Assembly: GCA_035552275.1 (NCBI GenBank)
Contig: DASZLR010000170.1
Span: 1 to 13,678 of the forward strand
From: DASVLX01 sp035552275
Lineage (GTDB): Bacteria > Actinomycetota > Actinomycetes > Mycobacteriales > Pseudonocardiaceae
Length of the DNA: 13,678 nt
Direction of reading: 5' to 3'
Under the pieces are notes generated by a model. The model ran no database searches and was not told the origin of the DNA. It saw nothing but the letters and a program-made list of their open reading frames with translations. The translations under genes and the position numbers were made by a program. Positions 1-6,236 of this stretch are shown here, piece by piece; within the stretch, counting starts at the first letter, position 1; every line of letters starts with the position of its first letter.

Positions 1-1091
1 CCGGTGCGGGCGAACCGGATCACCAGCACCACCGCCAGCGCGAGGAAAATGATGTCCAGCCAACTGGTGTAGTTCCACGACACGCCCTCGGCGGGCAGGT
101 GCGCGCCAGTCCGGTCCGGGACCAGTCGCGCGACCCGAAACACCGCCTCCACAACGTATCCGGCCACTACGGCCGCCGCGTACAGCGCGCCGCCCAGGAA
201 CAGCGCCATCCGCGTTCCGTAGTACCGGCGGTAGATGTTCAGGATCGGCAGGATGATCAGGTCCGCGAAAATGAACGACACCACCCCGCCGAAGCTGATC
301 CCGCCGCTCCACAGCACCACCGCCAGCGGCACGTTGCCGATCGAGCAGACGAAGCTGAGCACCGCGACCAGCGGCCCGATCAACGGCCCCCACAACGCCG
401 AAGCGACCGGATGCCCGGCGAGAAAGAAGCCCTGCCAGAACGAGTCCGGCACCCAGGCCGCGATGGCGCCCGCGATCAACAGCCCGCCGACCAGATCCCG
501 CCAGATCGCCGCCCATTCCATCACGAAGACGTTCGACACCGAGGTGAACCCGTCGCCGGACACCAGTCGCCGCCCAGGCGATCCCGACCGCCGCACCGAC
601 ATGTCCATCGCCGCGTGGCCTTCCATCGAACCGGTCAGGCCCCGGTCGGCCTGGCGGGCGGCGGACTCCCGCAACCGGCCGCCCAGCAGCAGCCGGAACA
701 ACACCGCCAGCACCACGATCATCACCGGCCCGCCGACGAACTCGGCGACGGTGAACTGCCAGCCCATCAGCAGTGCCAGCAACACACCCAGTTCGATCAC
801 CAGGTTGGTCGAGGCGATCTCGAACGCGATGGCGGCGGTGAAGTCGGCGCCCTTGCGGAACAGCGACCGAGCCAGCGCGACCGCCGCGTACGAACAGGAC
901 GAGGACGCCGCGCCCAGCCCCGCCGCGACGGCCAGCGTGCGCGGCCGGGCGTCGCCGAGCAGTCGCACCACCGTCTCCCGGCGCACCAGCGCCTGCACGA
1001 TCGCGGACAGCCCGAATCCGAGCACCAGCGCCCACAGGATGTCCCAGGCCATCGAGCCGGCCAGGGCCAATGCGTGCCCCACAAATGCCAT
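1..1091 (-). CDS. Permease of the COG0701/DUF318 (ArsP_2-like) family, 3' end outside window
   Basis: This is an integral membrane permease of the family that includes ArsP-type and other metal or metalloid exporters; the substrate is not known. 363 residues are visible with no stop before the left edge. About eight hydrophobic segments form two halves. The first half carries SSSCSYAA (63-70) followed by ASTNLV (93-98), and the second carries CSIGNVPLA (249-257) followed by FADLIILPILNIYRRYYG (275-292). These Cys-containing re-entrant-like motifs are typical of the family. A hydrophilic middle loop holds MEGHAAMDM (156-164), rich in Met and His. I chose the ATG at 1091 because a strong GGGAGGGA ribosome binding site lies just upstream and because the protein then begins with a first membrane helix. 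It follows the lipoprotein gene after 74 bases, but the gap holds its own promoter with a CsoR-like operator. Family assignment is firm; transport of copper is inference from context. Confidence 0.85.
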   Translation of the reverse strand, partial: MAFVGHALALAGSMAWDILWALVLGFGLSAIVQALVRRETVVRLLGDARPRTLAVAAGLGAASSSCSYAAVALARSLFRKGADFTAAIAFEIASTNLVIELGVLLALLMGWQFTVAEFVGGPVMIVVLAVLFRLLLGGRLRESAARQADRGLTGSMEGHAAMDMSVRRSGSPGRRLVSGDGFTSVSNVFVMEWAAIWRDLVGGLLIAGAIAAWVPDSFWQGFFLAGHPVASALWGPLIGPLVAVLSFVCSIGNVPLAVVLWSGGISFGGVVSFIFADLIILPILNIYRRYYGTRMALFLGGALYAAAVVAGYVVEAVFRVARLVPDRTGAHLPAEGVSWNYTSWLDIIFLALAVVLVIRFART

Positions 1092-1107
1092 CGGATCCCT
1101 CCCTCGC

Positions 1108-1122
1108 TGCCCACCGGGGGTA
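1108..1122. promoter_or_regulatory. Second, degenerate CsoR-like half of the inverted repeat
   Basis: TGCCC ACCGG GGGTA is a near-copy of the first operator in inverted orientation. Bases 1110-1122 are the exact reverse complement of 1135-1147, giving a 13-bp perfect inverted repeat with a 12-base centre. It falls around the predicted transcription start of the permease gene, a normal place for a second repressor site. In RNA it could also fold as a stem-loop, but there is no T-run after it on either strand. Confidence 0.45.
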
Positions 1123-1130
1123 CTCAATCG

Positions 1131-1159
1131 TTCATACCCCCGGTGGGTATTTGGGTCAA
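1131..1159 (-). promoter_or_regulatory. Sigma-70-type promoter of the permease gene
   Basis: Read on the minus strand there is a -35 TTGACC (1159-1154), an exact 17-base spacer (1153-1137) and a -10 TATGAA (1136-1131). The predicted transcript would start near 1124, about 33 bases before the ATG at 1091. The spacer is filled by the ATACCC-N5-GGGTAT operator-like box described separately. Hexamer matches are good for a GC-rich genome (5/6 and 4/6), and the spacing is optimal. Confidence 0.6.
1134..1150. promoter_or_regulatory. CsoR-type operator-like box, ATACCC-N5-GGGTAT
   Basis: The sequence ATACCC CCGGT GGGTAT is a 6-5-6 inverted repeat. Actinobacterial CsoR copper repressors bind GC-rich sites of the general form TACCC-N4-6-GGGTA. 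The box lies in the -35/-10 spacer of the permease promoter, where a bound repressor would block RNA polymerase. Regulator identity is inference: no csoR gene is visible in the window. Confidence 0.55.
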
Positions 1160-1165
1160 GCTGGT

Positions 1166-2035
1166 TCACATGGCGTCGACCGTGAACGCGGCGGTGTGCA
1201 GCACGCCGTTCGTCTGGAACTGGATGAACATCCGCCACGTTCCCGACTTGTTCAGATCCGCCTCGAACCGCAGATCCGGCCCGCCGTGATCGCCGTTGGC
1301 CACCCCGCTCGGATGCAGGTGCGCGAACGCCAGATCGCCGGTGTGGAAGGCGCTCAGGTGGGCGTAGCTGTCCAGGTAGGGCTGCAGGTCGGTCACCGGC
1401 CGCCCGTCCTGGCTGACCCGCACGGTCAACATGCTCTCCTGCCCGACCATCGGCATGCCACTCAGACTGAGCGTGTAGCCGTCGACCAAGACCGGGTTCG
1501 CGGCCGGCGGCACCGGAACCGTGCTGGCCGGCCCCGGCACGGTCAACCGCTGGGACAGCACGTACGCCATCGGCTGGCCGGCCGCGTCCGGCGTGGTGAA
1601 CGTGACGTAGCCGCGGTACGCGCCCGGAGCCGACGGCGGCAGCGTGACGGTCCACGTCCCGTCGGCGGCCATGGTCGGATGCAGGTGTTGGTAGTCGCCG
1701 AGATCCGCGCGCACCAGATAGAAGTGCATCAGCACGGTCTGGTCCGGCTGGAACCAGGTGACCGTTCGGCCATCCGGTCCGGTGATGTGGAAGGTGAACG
1801 TGTCCGGCTGGTTGGCCGGGACCGTGGTGCTGGCCGGTACGAACGTGTAGCCGGCCGAACTCGCGGCCAGGCCGTCGCCGGTGGGCATCGGATCGGACAT
1901 ACCGGGCATGGCGGAGGAGTCGCTGGACGTGGGATGGGACTGGGCGGAGGCCGATGTGGCACAGCCGGCGACCAGACCGGCCACGAAAGCGGCGAGCAGC
2001 AGCAGCGCGGCGGCGCGCGGAACGCGTCGGAGCAT
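1166..2035 (-). CDS. Secreted lipoprotein with two HLHP motifs, putative metal-associated
   Basis: This is a 289-residue predicted lipoprotein. A basic start (MLRRVPR), a hydrophobic stretch and the lipobox LVAGC (lipidated Cys25) indicate export and anchoring on the outer face of the membrane. A linker with MPGMSDPM (43-50) resembles Met-rich copper-binding stretches. Two beta-rich domains follow, each with a HLHP motif: QHLHP (116-120) and AHLHP (238-242). The second half also has VTDLQPYLDSYAHL (214-227) and ends in FQTNGVLHTAAFTV (273-286). I recognise this as a widespread actinobacterial and proteobacterial secreted family without an agreed name. The histidine and methionine pattern suggests Cu or other soft-metal binding, but no enzyme activity is evident. 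The ATG at 2035 is preceded by GTGAGG with a 7-base gap. It lies 61 bases downstream of the DUF6153-like gene and probably shares its transcript. Confidence 0.8.
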   Translation of the reverse strand: MLRRVPRAAALLLLAAFVAGLVAGCATSASAQSHPTSSDSSAMPGMSDPMPTGDGLAASSAGYTFVPASTTVPANQPDTFTFHITGPDGRTVTWFQPDQTVLMHFYLVRADLGDYQHLHPTMAADGTWTVTLPPSAPGAYRGYVTFTTPDAAGQPMAYVLSQRLTVPGPASTVPVPPAANPVLVDGYTLSLSGMPMVGQESMLTVRVSQDGRPVTDLQPYLDSYAHLSAFHTGDLAFAHLHPSGVANGDHGGPDLRFEADLNKSGTWRMFIQFQTNGVLHTAAFTVDAM

Positions 2036-2096
2036 GGGAGAACCTCACTTCAGGTGTGCGGAGACGACGGATGACGGGCCGGGACGAACCGGCCGA

Positions 2097-2504
2097 TCAG
2101 ATCCGTGACACGCACACCTGGCGCAGCAACGAGATTCCGGCACTCGGCGGCGACCGCTCGGTCGAGCCGCCGGGCCGCAACCGCGCGACCATCGCCAGCG
2201 CAGCAGCGAGAGCCAGCACCCCGACCAGCGCCGGCTGCAACGGCGACCAACCGCCGGGAGCCAGCGACACACAGGTGTTGGCCATGCCGCCGGGCATCGC
2301 CTGAAACTGGGCTGGCCGCGTCTGCCGCACCGTGGCGGGAACGTCGGACGTCGACATCGCGGCGGATATGCCGACAACCGGACTGGTATGGCAGTCGTCC
2401 AGCAATCCGGACGCCAGCTCGTGCATGCCGATCAGGCCGACCAGCAGGGCCAGCGCGCACAGCGAGCGCGCCACGGCCGTAGCCGCTCGCCGCCTGCCCA
2501 GCAT
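2097..2504 (-). CDS. Small membrane protein, DUF6153-like
   Basis: This 135-residue protein has a first membrane helix near 12-30 containing LVGLIGMHEL, and a second near 87-108. Between them is an extracytoplasmic region with Cys38, MPGGM (70-74) and Cys78. The C-terminus ends with LRQVCVSRI. The GMHxL motif at the end of helix 1 and the short (C)VxRI tail are the hallmarks I know for DUF6153, a family of small actinobacterial membrane proteins of unknown function. Several start codons are in frame. I chose the ATG at 2504 because the helix then follows a short basic N-terminus (MLGRRR) and a possible -10 box lies upstream of it. Starts up to 2594 cannot be excluded, and the ribosome binding site (GGAATGG) is weak. 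It is the first gene of the minus-strand cluster that continues with the HLHP lipoprotein. Function is unknown. Confidence 0.7.
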   Translation of the reverse strand: MLGRRRAATAVARSLCALALLVGLIGMHELASGLLDDCHTSPVVGISAAMSTSDVPATVRQTRPAQFQAMPGGMANTCVSLAPGGWSPLQPALVGVLALAAALAMVARLRPGGSTERSPPSAGISLLRQVCVSRI

Positions 2505-2540
2505 CCGCGCCCCATTCCGGCCGATAGCTATCCAACGGTG

Positions 2541-2546
2541 AGCATA
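2541..2546 (-). promoter_or_regulatory. Possible -10 box for the DUF6153-like gene
   Basis: Minus-strand TATGCT (2546-2541) lies 36 bases before the ATG at 2504. A 10-bp perfect palindrome, GATAGCTATC (2523-2532), sits around or just after the expected transcript start and could be an operator. No convincing -35 is present, so this is tentative. Confidence 0.3.
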
Positions 2547-2628
2547 GTGGCACTGGCCGAGGTCACTTTTTCGCCGGTTTCCGACCCGAAACACCGCCGG
2601 TCAGCGCCCACGCCGGCGCACCACTCGC

Positions 2629-2634
2629 TAGGGT
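2629..2634 (+). promoter_or_regulatory. -10 box TAGGGT for a leaderless pafB transcript
   Basis: TAGGGT is followed by exactly six bases and then the GTG of pafB at 2641. This is the spacing seen in actinobacterial leaderless genes, where the first transcribed base is the first base of the start codon. No Shine-Dalgarno sequence precedes the GTG, and no good -35 is visible. Confidence 0.55.
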
Positions 2635-2640
2635 GCGAAG

Positions 2641-3666
2641 GTGCCGACCGTGCGCGCTGAACGCCTCGTCAACCTGGTGCTGTGTCTGCTGTCCACTCGG
2701 TCCTATTTGTCGGCCGAGCGGATTCGGCAGATAGTTCCGGGTTATCGAGACGCGGCCTCGGACGAGGCCTTCTCCCGGATGTTCGAGCGGGACAAGGCCG
2801 AGCTGCGGGATCTGGGCGTCCCGCTGGAAACCGGCCGCAACTCGGTGTTCGACGCGACCGAGGGCTACCGCATCGCCCGCCGCGACTACGAACTCGGCGA
2901 TATCGACCTGGAACCGGACGAGGCCGCCGCCGTGGCCCTGGCCGTCCGGCTGTGGGACTCGCCGGAGCTGACCGGCGCGGCGCACGGCGCGTTGCTCAAA
3001 CTGCGCGCGGCCGGGGTCGAGGTGGACGACAACGCGCCGTCGATGGTGGAACCACGGGTGCGCACCACCGAGCCGGCGTTCGCGCCGCTGCTCGCGGCGG
3101 TGCAGACCGGCCGGCCGGTGCGGTTCTCCTATCGCCGCCCGCCGCCGGCCGAGGAGATGGTGCGGACCGTCGAACCGTGGGGCGTGGTGTCCTGGCGTGG
3201 CCGCTGGTACCTGGTCGGCCACGACCGGGACCGGAACGCGCCGCGCTGCTTCCGGCTGACGCGGGTCGTCGGCGCGGTGACCCCGTTCGGCCAGTCCGGC
3301 GAGGTTGTCCGGCCGGCCGGGGTGAACCTGATGGACTACGTGCTGGGCACCCCCGAGGAACCGCGCCCGACGACCACCGCTCGGCTGTGGGTCGCCGCCG
3401 GCCGAGCCCAGGGCCTGCGTCGGCAGGCGAAGGTGATCCGGCCGCTGATGCTGCCCGGACCGGCCGGCGAGGCGGTGGGTGGCCAGGTGGCCGGCGACGA
3501 GCTGGAAATCGAGCTGTACCACCAGGAGTCGGCCGCCGGCTGGATCGCGGGCTACGGGCCGGACGTGGTGGTGTTCGCGCCGGACGTGCTGCGCAAGAGT
3601 GTTCGCGAACGGCTGCTCGGCGTGCTGGCCGCCGACCGGTGCGACGAGCGGGAGGACCAGCGATGA
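2641..3666 (+). CDS. pafB: WYL-domain transcription regulator PafB
   Basis: PafB is one subunit of the PafBC activator that switches on the RecA/LexA-independent DNA-damage regulon in mycobacteria. The 341-residue protein has an N-terminal winged helix (about 1-75, opening with VRAERLVNLVLCLLSTR), a linker helix, and a WYL domain with FSYRRPP (162-168), the eponymous RWYLVGHD (188-195) and FRLTRV (204-209). A C-terminal WCX-like extension follows. The WYL domain is a nucleic-acid-sensing module in the family. GTG at 2641 is chosen because a -10 box stands six bases upstream and family members start just before the AERL motif. The stop overlaps the pafC start by four bases (ATGA), so the two subunits are translationally coupled. 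In Mycobacterium tuberculosis pafA precedes pafB; here the upstream neighbour is the divergent metal-like cluster. Confidence 0.92.
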   Translation: MPTVRAERLVNLVLCLLSTRSYLSAERIRQIVPGYRDAASDEAFSRMFERDKAELRDLGVPLETGRNSVFDATEGYRIARRDYELGDIDLEPDEAAAVALAVRLWDSPELTGAAHGALLKLRAAGVEVDDNAPSMVEPRVRTTEPAFAPLLAAVQTGRPVRFSYRRPPPAEEMVRTVEPWGVVSWRGRWYLVGHDRDRNAPRCFRLTRVVGAVTPFGQSGEVVRPAGVNLMDYVLGTPEEPRPTTTARLWVAAGRAQGLRRQAKVIRPLMLPGPAGEAVGGQVAGDELEIELYHQESAAGWIAGYGPDVVVFAPDVLRKSVRERLLGVLAADRCDEREDQR

Positions 3667-4640
3667 GCAGCACGAACACCGCGGAGCGGCTGCCGAGGCT
3701 GCTGGCGCTGGTGCCGTATCTGCTGGCCCGGCCGGGGATCTCCATCGACGAGGCCGCCGCCGACTTCGCCGTCACCTCCCAGCAGCTGCGCAAGGATCTT
3801 GAGCTGCTGTGGATGTGCGGGCTGCCCGGCTACGGGCCGGGTGACCTGATCGACCTGTCCTTCGAGGGCGAGACGGTCACCGTCACCTACGACGCGGGGA
3901 TGAGTCGCCCGCTGCGGCTGACCGCTGCCGAGGCGACCGCGCTGCTGGTGGCGCTGCGGGCGCTCGCCGATACCCCGGGTGTGGTGGACTCGGACGCGGT
4001 GAGCCGGGCGGTGGCCAAGATCGAGTCCGCCGTCGGCCAGGCGCAGCCGTCCGGGGTCGTGGTCGGGCTGGCGTTGCGCGAGACCGAGGCCACCGTGCGC
4101 ACCCGAACCACCGTGCAGGACGGGCTCAGTCGCGGCCGGGCGCTGCGCATCCGGTACTACACCGCGTCCCGCGACGAGGTCAGCGACCGAACCGTGGACC
4201 CGATGCGGCTGCTGCTCGTCGACGGCCGCGGCTACCTGGAAGCGTGGTGCCGCAAGGCGGACGGGGTGCGGCTGTTCCGGTTGGACCGGATCGACGCGGT
4301 CACCGTGCTGGACGAGCCCGCCGCGCCACCGCCCTACGCCCGGCAGCAGGACATCTCGGCCGGCCTGTTCCGGCCCGCGCCCGACCAGGAGGAGGCGTGG
4401 CTGCTGCTCAAGCCGGACGCCCGCTGGGTCGGCGAGTACTACCCGGTGGAGGAGTTGGTCGAGCTCGATGGCGGCCGGGCCCGGGTGCGGATGCGCTACT
4501 CGGACACCTCCTGGCTGGTCCGGCTGGTGCTGGCGCAGTCCGGGGACGTGCGGGTCGAGTCGCCGGCCGAGGTGCGCGACGAGGTGGCCGCTCGGGCGCG
4601 GCAGGCGTTGGACTGGTCGGAAGCGCTTCCCACCGGCTGA
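3663..4640 (+). CDS. pafC: WYL-domain transcription regulator PafC
   Basis: PafC is the partner of PafB in the DNA-damage-response activator. The 325-residue protein starts with a winged helix (about 7-55, ERLPRLLALVPYLLARPGISIDEAA, with QQLRKDLELLWMCGLPGY), followed by a linker and a WYL-type domain with IRYYTASRDE (163-172), GYLEAW (190-195, in place of the canonical WYL) and FRLDRI (205-210). A WCX-like C-terminal region follows, with LLKPDARWVGEYYPVEE near 247-263. The substituted WYL triad is normal for PafC orthologues as I know them. The ATG overlaps the pafB stop in ATGA. The GC-rich antisense frame of over 500 codons opposite this gene is not considered real. Confidence 0.92.
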   Translation: MSSTNTAERLPRLLALVPYLLARPGISIDEAAADFAVTSQQLRKDLELLWMCGLPGYGPGDLIDLSFEGETVTVTYDAGMSRPLRLTAAEATALLVALRALADTPGVVDSDAVSRAVAKIESAVGQAQPSGVVVGLALRETEATVRTRTTVQDGLSRGRALRIRYYTASRDEVSDRTVDPMRLLLVDGRGYLEAWCRKADGVRLFRLDRIDAVTVLDEPAAPPPYARQQDISAGLFRPAPDQEEAWLLLKPDARWVGEYYPVEELVELDGGRARVRMRYSDTSWLVRLVLAQSGDVRVESPAEVRDEVAARARQALDWSEALPTG

Positions 4641-4645
4641 ACGGC

Positions 4646-4651
4646 TACGGT
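4646..4651 (+). promoter_or_regulatory. -10 box TACGGT for a leaderless small membrane gene
   Basis: TACGGT is followed by six bases (GATCGA) and then the GTG at 4658. It lies just past the pafC stop. This gives the downstream genes a possible promoter separate from pafBC. No -35 is evident. Confidence 0.45.
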
Positions 4652-4657
4652 GATCGA

Positions 4658-4906
4658 GTGTCCGTGCCCTATCTGCTGGCCATACTGATCCCGGTCGCCG
4701 CGGTGCTGATTCTGGTGCTCGCGGCGGTCCGGCTGTGGCGGGCCGCCGTCCGGCTGTTCCGGGTGCGCGGCTGGCTGGTCGACTACGCGAACGACCGGGC
4801 CGGGATGCTGCGCGCCAGGACTGCGGCGGTGCGGGTAGCCGTGCGGGAAGTCCGTGCCGGCGGCCTGGTCCGGTTAGTTCGGGCAGGTCGCCCGCGTACC
4901 ATGTGA
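4658..4906 (+). CDS. Small one-TM membrane protein between pafC and tatA
   Basis: This is an 82-residue hypothetical protein. A hydrophobic helix covers about residues 4-25 (VPYLLAILIPVAAVLILVLA); the rest is a strongly basic cytoplasmic tail with many arginines (RLWRAAVRLFRVRGW and later RARTAAVRVAVREVRAG). Topology by the positive-inside rule is N-out/C-in. There is no ribosome binding site before the GTG at 4658, but TACGGT stands six bases upstream, so it is probably leaderless. Its GTG lies 17 bases after the pafC stop, and the tatA start follows 26 bases after its own stop. The helix plus amphipathic basic segment faintly recalls Tat components, but the TatA FGxxxLP motif is absent. I do not recognise a named family and do not assign a function. 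Confidence 0.7.
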   Translation: MSVPYLLAILIPVAAVLILVLAAVRLWRAAVRLFRVRGWLVDYANDRAGMLRARTAAVRVAVREVRAGGLVRLVRAGRPRTM

Positions 4907-4932
4907 CAGTAAGGCAAGGACGGAGGACCACC

Positions 4933-5229
4933 GTGTTCACAAACGGGTTCGGCTGGCCGCACGTGCTGATCATTGCGGCGCTGCTGGTCATCCTGTTCGG
5001 CGCCCGGCGGCTGCCGGATGCGGCTCGGGGTGTCGGGCGGTCCATGCGGATCTTCCGCAGCGAGATGCGGGGTCTGCACGAGGACGACGACTCATCGGCG
5101 TCCCAGGGCCAGCCGACGAACACCCAGGGTCAGGCCGGTCCGGCGCAGATCGCCCCCCAGCCGCCGGCAGCGCCGCCCCAGCAGCACACCCCGTCGGACG
5201 CCCAGGCGCAGCGCGACCAGCAGACCTGA
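4933..5229 (+). CDS. tatA: Twin-arginine translocase subunit TatA
   Basis: TatA oligomerises to form the conducting element for folded proteins carrying RR signal peptides. The 98-residue protein has the short N-terminal membrane helix (about 8-22), the FGARRLP hinge (22-28) and an amphipathic helix, DAARGVGRSMRIFRSEM (29-45), then an acidic patch and a Gln/Pro-rich disordered tail. Length and layout are typical of actinobacterial TatA. The GTG at 4933 has a clear GGAGGA ribosome binding site with a 5-base gap. TACCAT at 4897-4902 could be a -10 for a local promoter, with no clear -35. The tatC start follows after six bases, so the pair is co-translated. TatB is not in this window, as expected in actinobacteria where it sits elsewhere. 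Confidence 0.93.
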   Translation: MFTNGFGWPHVLIIAALLVILFGARRLPDAARGVGRSMRIFRSEMRGLHEDDDSSASQGQPTNTQGQAGPAQIAPQPPAAPPQQHTPSDAQAQRDQQT

Positions 5230-5235
5230 TCCGCC

Positions 5236-6198
5236 GTGGACGAAGGCCTGTTCCGCCCCCGGGGCGGGCATCGCGAGGCGCGGCAGCGGCGTAGCCGTCG
5301 GCACAATCCCGACGGCACGATGACCGTTGTCGAGCATCTGTACGAGTTGCGCTATCGGCTTGGCCTGGCGCTGCTGGTCGTGCTGGCCGGCTCGGTCATC
5401 GGATTCATCTGGTTCGCGGTCAAGATCGGACCGATCCCGACCCTCGGCGACCTGATGAACCGGCCGTACTGTGCGCTGCCGGCGTCCGAGCGGGCCGCGT
5501 TCACCGGCCACACCTGCGCGCTGTTGCAGACCCAGCCGTTCGAGGCGATCATGATCCGGCTGAAGATCGGCATCGCGGCCGGCATCGTGCTGACCAGTCC
5601 GCTGTGGCTGTACCAGATCTGGTCGTTCATCACGCCCGGCCTGTACGCCAAGGAGCGGAAGTTCGCGCTGATCTTCGTGACGTGCGCGGCGGCGCTGTTC
5701 GCCGGCGGCGCGGTGATGGCGTACGTGGTGCTGCCCGAGGCGCTCCGGGTGCTGTCCAATGTGGGCGGTGGAAACTTCGTCACCGCGTTGGCGGCCAACG
5801 AATACGTGTCGTTCATGCTCAACCTGCTGCTGATCTTCGGGGTGAGCTTCGAACTGCCGTTGCTGGTGGTGATGCTCAACCGGGTCGGCGTGCTCAAGTA
5901 CGAGAAGCTGCGGAAGTGGCGGCGCGGCATCATCTTCGGGCTGTTCGTGTTCGCCGCGTTCGCGACTCCAGGCCAGGACCCGATCTCGATGACCGCGCTG
6001 GCCGGCGGCCTGACCGTCCTGTTCGAGATCGCCGTGCAGATCGCCCGGCTACACGACCGGCGGCTGGCGCAGCGGCGCGTCGCCGAGGGCTGGGACGGGC
6101 TGTCCGACGACGAGGCCTCGGCGACGCCGACCACCGGCGACACACCGGCCGACCCGGTGGATCCAGTCGACTCCGCCAGCTACGACGACGCGACATAA
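5236..6198 (+). CDS. tatC: Twin-arginine translocase subunit TatC
   Basis: TatC is the multi-spanning receptor that reads twin-arginine signal peptides. The 320-residue protein has the cytoplasmic entry motif VEHLYELRYR (32-41), preceded by a basic, disordered N-terminus with NPDGTM (24-29). Six membrane helices follow, with YQIWSFITPGLYAKER (126-141, including the conserved Phe and Glu), PLLVVMLNRVGV (208-219) and FATPGQDPISMTAL (242-255). The tail is acidic. Two cysteines, Cys79 and Cys94, lie in the first external loop and could form a disulfide. The GTG at 5236 begins six bases after the tatA stop without its own strong ribosome binding site, suggesting coupling. An in-frame ATG at 5320 would still keep the EHL motif but would remove the conserved NPDGT stretch, so I prefer the upstream start. 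Confidence 0.93.
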   Translation: MDEGLFRPRGGHREARQRRSRRHNPDGTMTVVEHLYELRYRLGLALLVVLAGSVIGFIWFAVKIGPIPTLGDLMNRPYCALPASERAAFTGHTCALLQTQPFEAIMIRLKIGIAAGIVLTSPLWLYQIWSFITPGLYAKERKFALIFVTCAAALFAGGAVMAYVVLPEALRVLSNVGGGNFVTALAANEYVSFMLNLLLIFGVSFELPLLVVMLNRVGVLKYEKLRKWRRGIIFGLFVFAAFATPGQDPISMTALAGGLTVLFEIAVQIARLHDRRLAQRRVAEGWDGLSDDEASATPTTGDTPADPVDPVDSASYDDAT

Positions 6199-6236
6199 TG
6201 ACCACGTGACAGCGCTATGACGGTGCCATCAGTGCT

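Noticed and set aside
1110..1147. The inverted repeat read as a rho-independent terminator of the lipoprotein gene
   Set aside because: No T-run on either side, and its arms coincide with a well-spaced promoter. An operator is the simpler reading, although partial RNA folding is possible.
99..1289. Plus-strand 396-codon frame across the permease
   Set aside because: The minus strand encodes a clear permease through the window edge; the plus frame is Arg/Gln/His-rich shadow sequence.
2050..2553. Alternative minus-strand frames over the DUF6153-like gene
   Set aside because: They lack membrane helices and recognisable motifs, whereas the chosen frame has two helices and a family-like tail.
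2682..4640. A 652-codon frame that seems to fuse a long N-terminus to PafC
   Set aside because: The N-terminal part is pafB read in the wrong frame. PafC has a good ATG at 3663 overlapping the pafB stop.
3552..5123. A 523-codon open frame on the minus strand opposite pafC
   Set aside because: It is compositionally biased (Arg, Pro, Gln, His) without recognisable domains and lies opposite well-identified genes. Such frames are common on the antisense strand of GC-rich genes.
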